Origin: CAZWKI01 sp964634645
GTDB taxonomy: Bacteria; Patescibacteriota; Patescibacteriia; UBA1558; S5-K13
Direction of reading: 5' to 3'
DNA: 24,189 nt
Assembly (NCBI GenBank): GCA_964634645.1
Contig: CAZWKI010000011.1
Coordinates: 1 to 24,189, forward strand
Positions 21,299 to 24,189 of this stretch are shown piece by piece. Both the position numbers and the translations under genes were made by a program. The notes under the pieces are model-generated. The model saw only the letters and a list, made by a program, of their open reading frames with translations. It was not told the DNA's origin and made no database searches. How positions within the stretch are numbered: the stretch's first letter is position 1; each line of letters opens with the position of its first letter.

Positions 21299-22624
21299 AT
21301 GAAAAAAATATTAAAAACAATTATCCCAACTTCAATACTCAACGCATACTATAAATTATTTGCAATTTTGGGAAATAAAATATATGGAAATCCATCTGAA
21401 AAATTGATAGTCATCGGAGTGACGGGTACAAACGGAAAGTCTACTACTGTAAATCTAATATCTTTTTTACTTGAGAAGGCTGGATATATTACGGGGCATA
21501 CATCAACAGTAAGTTTCAAGGCTGGAGAAAATTTTTGGCTCAACAACAGGAAAATGACAATGCTAGGCAGATTTGCTTTGCAAAAATTATTAAAAAAAAT
21601 GTATGACGAAAAATGTGATTATGCAATTATAGAAACATCGTCCGAAGGAATAAAACAATTTCGTCATATTGGAATAAATTATGACATTGTTGTTTTTACA
21701 AATCTTAGTCCAGAACACCTTGAATCGCATGGTGGATTTGAAAAATATAAAGAATGTAAATTAGAGATTTTTAAAAGTTTAAATAATTCAAAAAGAAAAA
21801 ATTTGTCTATTAAAACGGTTTCTGAAATGAAAAGGGAAATTGATAAGACAATTATTGTAAATAAAGACGATAGTCACTATGGAGATTTTTATAAATTTGA
21901 AGCTGATAAAAAATATACGTATAGTTTAAATAGATATAGTGATTTTCGTGTGACAAATATTAGTCACAATGATTTCAAAACAAGCTTTTTTGTAAATGAT
22001 GTTTTCTTCGAGACAAATTTAATAGGAGATTTCAATGTTTATAATGCGCTTAGTGCAATAAGCGTGTGTTATTCTCAAGGAATATCACTTGAAAGATTGA
22101 GCCAATATATAAAAGAGTTTAATGGAGTTCCTGGTAGAATGGAGTTTATAAATGAAGGACAAAACTTCAAGATTTTGATTGATTATGCTCCAGAAGTTGA
22201 GAGTCTTAGAAATTTGTATTCATCTGTTAATTTGTTTCCATATCATAAATTAATTCACGTTCTTGGTTCTTGTGGTGGTGGACGTGACAAAGATAGACAG
22301 CCAATTTTGGGACAAATGGCCGGAGAAAAAGCTGACATTGTAATTATTACAAACGAAGATCCATATGATGATGATCCAATGGAAATAATTAATAACGTGG
22401 CAAGTGGCGCAGAGAGTGTTGGTAGAAAATTAGATGAAGATTTGTTTAAGTTTTTAGACAGACGCGAAGCAATAAAAAAAGCAATTAATTTAGCACAAGA
22501 AGGAGACTTGGTTCTTATAACAGGAAAAGGAGCAGAACAGTTTATTTGTGTAAAAAATGGACTGAAAATTCCATGGGATGATAGGCGCGTTGTTATAGAG
22601 GAATTAGGAATAGAGAATAAGTAG
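21299..22624 (+). CDS. Mur ligase, MurE-like (UDP-MurNAc-tripeptide synthetase type)
   Basis: This ATP-dependent amide ligase of about 441 residues probably adds the third stem-peptide residue in the cytoplasm. Motifs in order: P-loop VTGTNGKSTT, ETSSEGIKQFRH, FTNLSPEHLESHG, a KYKECKLEIF segment with the carbamylated-Lys position, NVYNALSAISV, IDYAPEVESL, GSCGGGRDKDRQP and TNEDPYDDDP. The last replaces the DNPR signature of diaminopimelate-type MurE, so a different substrate such as lysine is possible. The usual N-terminal UDP-binding domain is reduced to a short hydrophobic helix (TIIPTSILNAYYKLFAILG). I chose the ATG at 21299; an in-frame ATG at 21290 adds MII. It lies directly after the Fem-family gene. 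Confidence 0.88.
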   Translation: MKKILKTIIPTSILNAYYKLFAILGNKIYGNPSEKLIVIGVTGTNGKSTTVNLISFLLEKAGYITGHTSTVSFKAGENFWLNNRKMTMLGRFALQKLLKKMYDEKCDYAIIETSSEGIKQFRHIGINYDIVVFTNLSPEHLESHGGFEKYKECKLEIFKSLNNSKRKNLSIKTVSEMKREIDKTIIVNKDDSHYGDFYKFEADKKYTYSLNRYSDFRVTNISHNDFKTSFFVNDVFFETNLIGDFNVYNALSAISVCYSQGISLERLSQYIKEFNGVPGRMEFINEGQNFKILIDYAPEVESLRNLYSSVNLFPYHKLIHVLGSCGGGRDKDRQPILGQMAGEKADIVIITNEDPYDDDPMEIINNVASGAESVGRKLDEDLFKFLDRREAIKKAINLAQEGDLVLITGKGAEQFICVKNGLKIPWDDRRVVIEELGIENK

Positions 22625-22634
22625 TAAGGGACAA

Positions 22635-22757
22635 GGGATATGAAATCCGTTAGATAAGTATATTTAACAAATATATATTATCTATGCATATTAAAATATA
22701 AATAATATGATGTATAATGACAAGAAAATATCTAACGGATTGAAAAAATATTTAAAA
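22635..22757 (+). promoter_or_regulatory. Shared leader/start element, copy B
   Basis: GGGATATGAA is followed by AATCCGTTAGATA (22644-22656). The perfect 13-bp complement TATCTAACGGATT (22729-22741) lies in codons 8-12 of the C39 gene, with the ATG in the loop. A middle arm TTATCTA (22678-22684) can also pair with TAGATAA in the left arm. Copy A at 4864 has the same three arms at the same offsets (middle arm 44 vs 43 nt, ATG 71 vs 72 nt after GGGATA). Confidence 0.5.
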
Positions 22758-23564
22758 ATATCTTTAATTTGTGTTTTTATAATATGTGTTTTTGTTTTTT
22801 ATTATAAAAGAGTTGCTTTGAAAGAGCGATTTTTTAATTTTGATCAAAAACAACAATTACCGCAAGAAATTTTTGTGGAAGAAATTAATTCTCAAAATAT
22901 AGACTTAGATAATAATGATATACAAATACCCCCACAAGATAATACGAATTCCAATAACAATACTACAACGCCTTCAAATCCACTAAGCAATGATATTAAA
23001 TCAGAGATAAATCTAAAAGTTCCATTTACAATTCAATCGCCAAATCAAAAATGGGACAATGATTATAAGGAAGGTTGCGAAGAGGCAAGTGTTTTAATGG
23101 TTTATTCTTTTTTAAATAATTTAGATATTACAGTTTCTTCGGCAATGAAAGATATTGGAGATATGATAAATTTACAGAAAGAAATTTTTGGTGGACAATT
23201 TGATTTGTCAGTTACAACAACAGCATATTTAGCAGAAAGGTTTTATAATTTAAAATCAGAAATTATTGAATTAAAATCCATTGAAGATATAAAAAGAATT
23301 GTTTCAAATGGAAACCCAGTCATTTTACCAACGCTTGGTAGAGAATTAAAAAATCCAAATTTCAAAAGTCCTGGGCCACTTTATCACATGCTTGTTGTAA
23401 AAGGATATATAAAAAGTGGTTTAATAATTACAAATGATCCAGGAACTAGAAAGGGGGAGAATTATTTATATGATCCAGAAATACTTTTTAATGCAATAGG
23501 AGATTGGGATGCTAATACAATGAGCCCAGATGCAAGTCGGAAGGTTGGAATATTTATTAAATAG
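22707..23564 (+). CDS. Membrane-anchored C39-like cysteine peptidase
   Basis: This 285-aa protein has one N-terminal membrane helix (about residues 18-33, ISLICVFIICVFVFYY). A low-complexity Asn/Thr/Pro linker (about 65-100) follows, and an extracytoplasmic C39-type papain-fold domain (about 105-285) ends the protein. The nucleophile Cys is in DYKEGCEEASVLMVYSF, the His in PLYHMLVVKGY and the Asp/Asn in ITNDPGTRKGENYLYDP, as in the Peptidase_C39_2 family. It probably cleaves peptides or cell-wall cross-links outside the membrane; the substrate is unknown. The first 17 codons match those of the unrelated 4935 gene. Starts at 22707 and 22710 are both possible. It follows murE by 82 bp. Confidence 0.85.
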   Translation: MMYNDKKISNGLKKYLKISLICVFIICVFVFYYKRVALKERFFNFDQKQQLPQEIFVEEINSQNIDLDNNDIQIPPQDNTNSNNNTTTPSNPLSNDIKSEINLKVPFTIQSPNQKWDNDYKEGCEEASVLMVYSFLNNLDITVSSAMKDIGDMINLQKEIFGGQFDLSVTTTAYLAERFYNLKSEIIELKSIEDIKRIVSNGNPVILPTLGRELKNPNFKSPGPLYHMLVVKGYIKSGLIITNDPGTRKGENYLYDPEILFNAIGDWDANTMSPDASRKVGIFIK

Positions 23565-23613
23565 GAATAAGGAGTAAGGGGTGAGGGAAAAAGTAATAAA
23601 AATATACATAAAC

Positions 23614-23639
23614 AAAAAAGACTTTTTTAAGGTTTTTTT
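23614..23639 (+). terminator. Probable A/T-rich terminator after the C39 gene
   Basis: AAAAAAG-A-CTT, loop TTTT, AAG-G-TTTTTTT: a U-tailed hairpin with a mismatch. The shape resembles the hairpin at 12256-12283. Confidence 0.5.
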
Positions 23640-23662
23640 ATTTTGAAATTTTTTTGTATTTA

Positions 23663-23690
23663 TTGACTTTTTTTGCTATTTTGATAACAT
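23663..23690 (+). promoter_or_regulatory. Promoter of the Nudix gene
   Basis: TTGACT (23663-23668), 16 bp, TAACAT (23685-23690) preceded by TG at 23682-23683 (extended -10). The leader is about 27 nt and ends in a strong Shine-Dalgarno site. Confidence 0.45.
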
Positions 23691-23722
23691 ATCTTATTAA
23701 TACAAAAAAATAAGGAGGAATA

Positions 23723-24189
23723 ATGCGTGTTTGTCACAGAACCAAGGCATATCGAGATATTCTGAGTCACAAAGAAGTTCATGTAAAAGATGAGGATCAG
23801 TTTATTCCTGATTCAATTTACATCGAGGTGCTAAAAAGAACTGTAATATCATGTACGGACGCTGTATTCGTTGTGCCTGGTGATCAAGCCATATATTTGG
23901 CAAAAAGATCAATTTTGCCTATGAGAGGAGTATGGTGTTTTGGCGGAAGAATTTTTTTCAATGACGAAACACTTGAAGATTCGATTTCTCGTTGTGTTTT
24001 GAAAGAAACGGGTTTAAAGATTGATTCAGAAAGATTTCATCTTTTGAGAGTGAATTATTACTCATGGCAAATTGTAGCCCAAGGAAACTTCCCAGGTAAA
24101 AATCTTGCCATTACATTTGTTTGCTCTGTGAGTCAAGAAGAAATTAAAGAGATGATAAAAGGACTCTCAGAAAAAGAGTATGACAAAAA
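23723..24189 (+). CDS. Nudix hydrolase, GDP-mannose mannosyl hydrolase-like, partial
   Basis: This frame runs open to the window edge (155 codons plus 2 bases); the C-terminus is missing. The Nudix box is GGRIFFNDETLEDSISRC followed by VLKETGL. It keeps E-x7-R and the Glu before -x-G-L, but has C and K where the common REUxEE motif has two Glu. The same kind of departure (R-L-T-M-A-E-L-G) is known from E. coli GDP-mannose mannosyl hydrolase, and the approach GVWCFGG also fits that branch. A nucleotide-sugar substrate is therefore a fair guess. The start is firm: TAAGGAGGAATA precedes the ATG. The sequence is noticeably less AT-rich than the C39 gene before it. Confidence 0.85.
   Translation, partial: MRVCHRTKAYRDILSHKEVHVKDEDQFIPDSIYIEVLKRTVISCTDAVFVVPGDQAIYLAKRSILPMRGVWCFGGRIFFNDETLEDSISRCVLKETGLKIDSERFHLLRVNYYSWQIVAQGNFPGKNLAITFVCSVSQEEIKEMIKGLSEKEYDK

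Overview
This is a 24.2 kb piece of a very AT-rich bacterial chromosome (roughly 28-30% GC by eye). It is most likely from a Candidate Phyla Radiation / Patescibacteria lineage, probably Parcubacteria-like. That placement is an inference from gene content: a secreted GHL15-type glycoside-hydrolase-like protein with FG-GAP-type repeats, a compact MurE-like ligase with an NEDPYDDDP motif, FemAB and C39 proteins, many small orphan proteins, and a stripped set of DNA-maintenance genes. No tRNA, rRNA, CRISPR array or complete insertion sequence was seen. Two 10-N gaps (4348-4357 and 15732-15741) mark scaffold joins, so this looks like a metagenome-assembled sequence.

Layout. 1-1566 (minus): secreted GHL15-like protein, open at the left edge. 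1661-3541 (plus): a promoter, then a small Cys-containing protein, thioredoxin and glutamate dehydrogenase, closed by a 104-bp inverted-repeat element. 3674-4297: RNase HII, apparently leaderless. 4376-4720 (minus): small orphan with a strong ribosome-binding site. 4935-5999: unknown 354-aa protein with a Cys cluster. 6043-6270: small orphan. 6401-11524: uvrA, a nucleotidyltransferase-like gene and an O-antigen ligase/polymerase. 11613-11996: a protein built from two 54-aa repeats. 12385-12978: secreted 3D-domain protein with a long structured leader. 13148-17282: small membrane protein, polA (gapped) and holA. 17279-17941 (minus): winged-helix/ACT-like protein with a palindrome at its start. 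18060-18254: small orphan. 18305-19530 (minus): rpsT and truB. 19713-22624: ruvA, femAB-like and murE-like. 22707-23564: C39-type peptidase. 23723-end: Nudix hydrolase resembling GDP-mannose mannosyl hydrolase, cut by the right edge.

How the genes fit together. Replication and repair (uvrA, polA, holA, ruvA, rnhB), translation and RNA modification (rpsT, truB) and the cell envelope (murE-like, femAB-like, C39, 3D, O-antigen ligase, GHL15-like) dominate. Two classes of translation start are visible. Core genes have short AT-rich leaders without a Shine-Dalgarno sequence. Five genes, mostly small orphans, have a near-identical AAGGAGGA-type site and a less AT-rich sequence.

Most unusual signals. 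(1) Two unrelated genes (4935 and 22707) share a homologous leader plus about the first 17 codons, with three arms able to form mutually exclusive stems. (2) polA is interrupted inside the catalytic O-helix by foreign sequence and a gap, with an 8-bp direct repeat on both sides. (3) Several kinds of interspersed palindromic repeat are present. (4) An intrinsic-terminator-like hairpin lies directly against the ribosome-binding site of the two-repeat protein.
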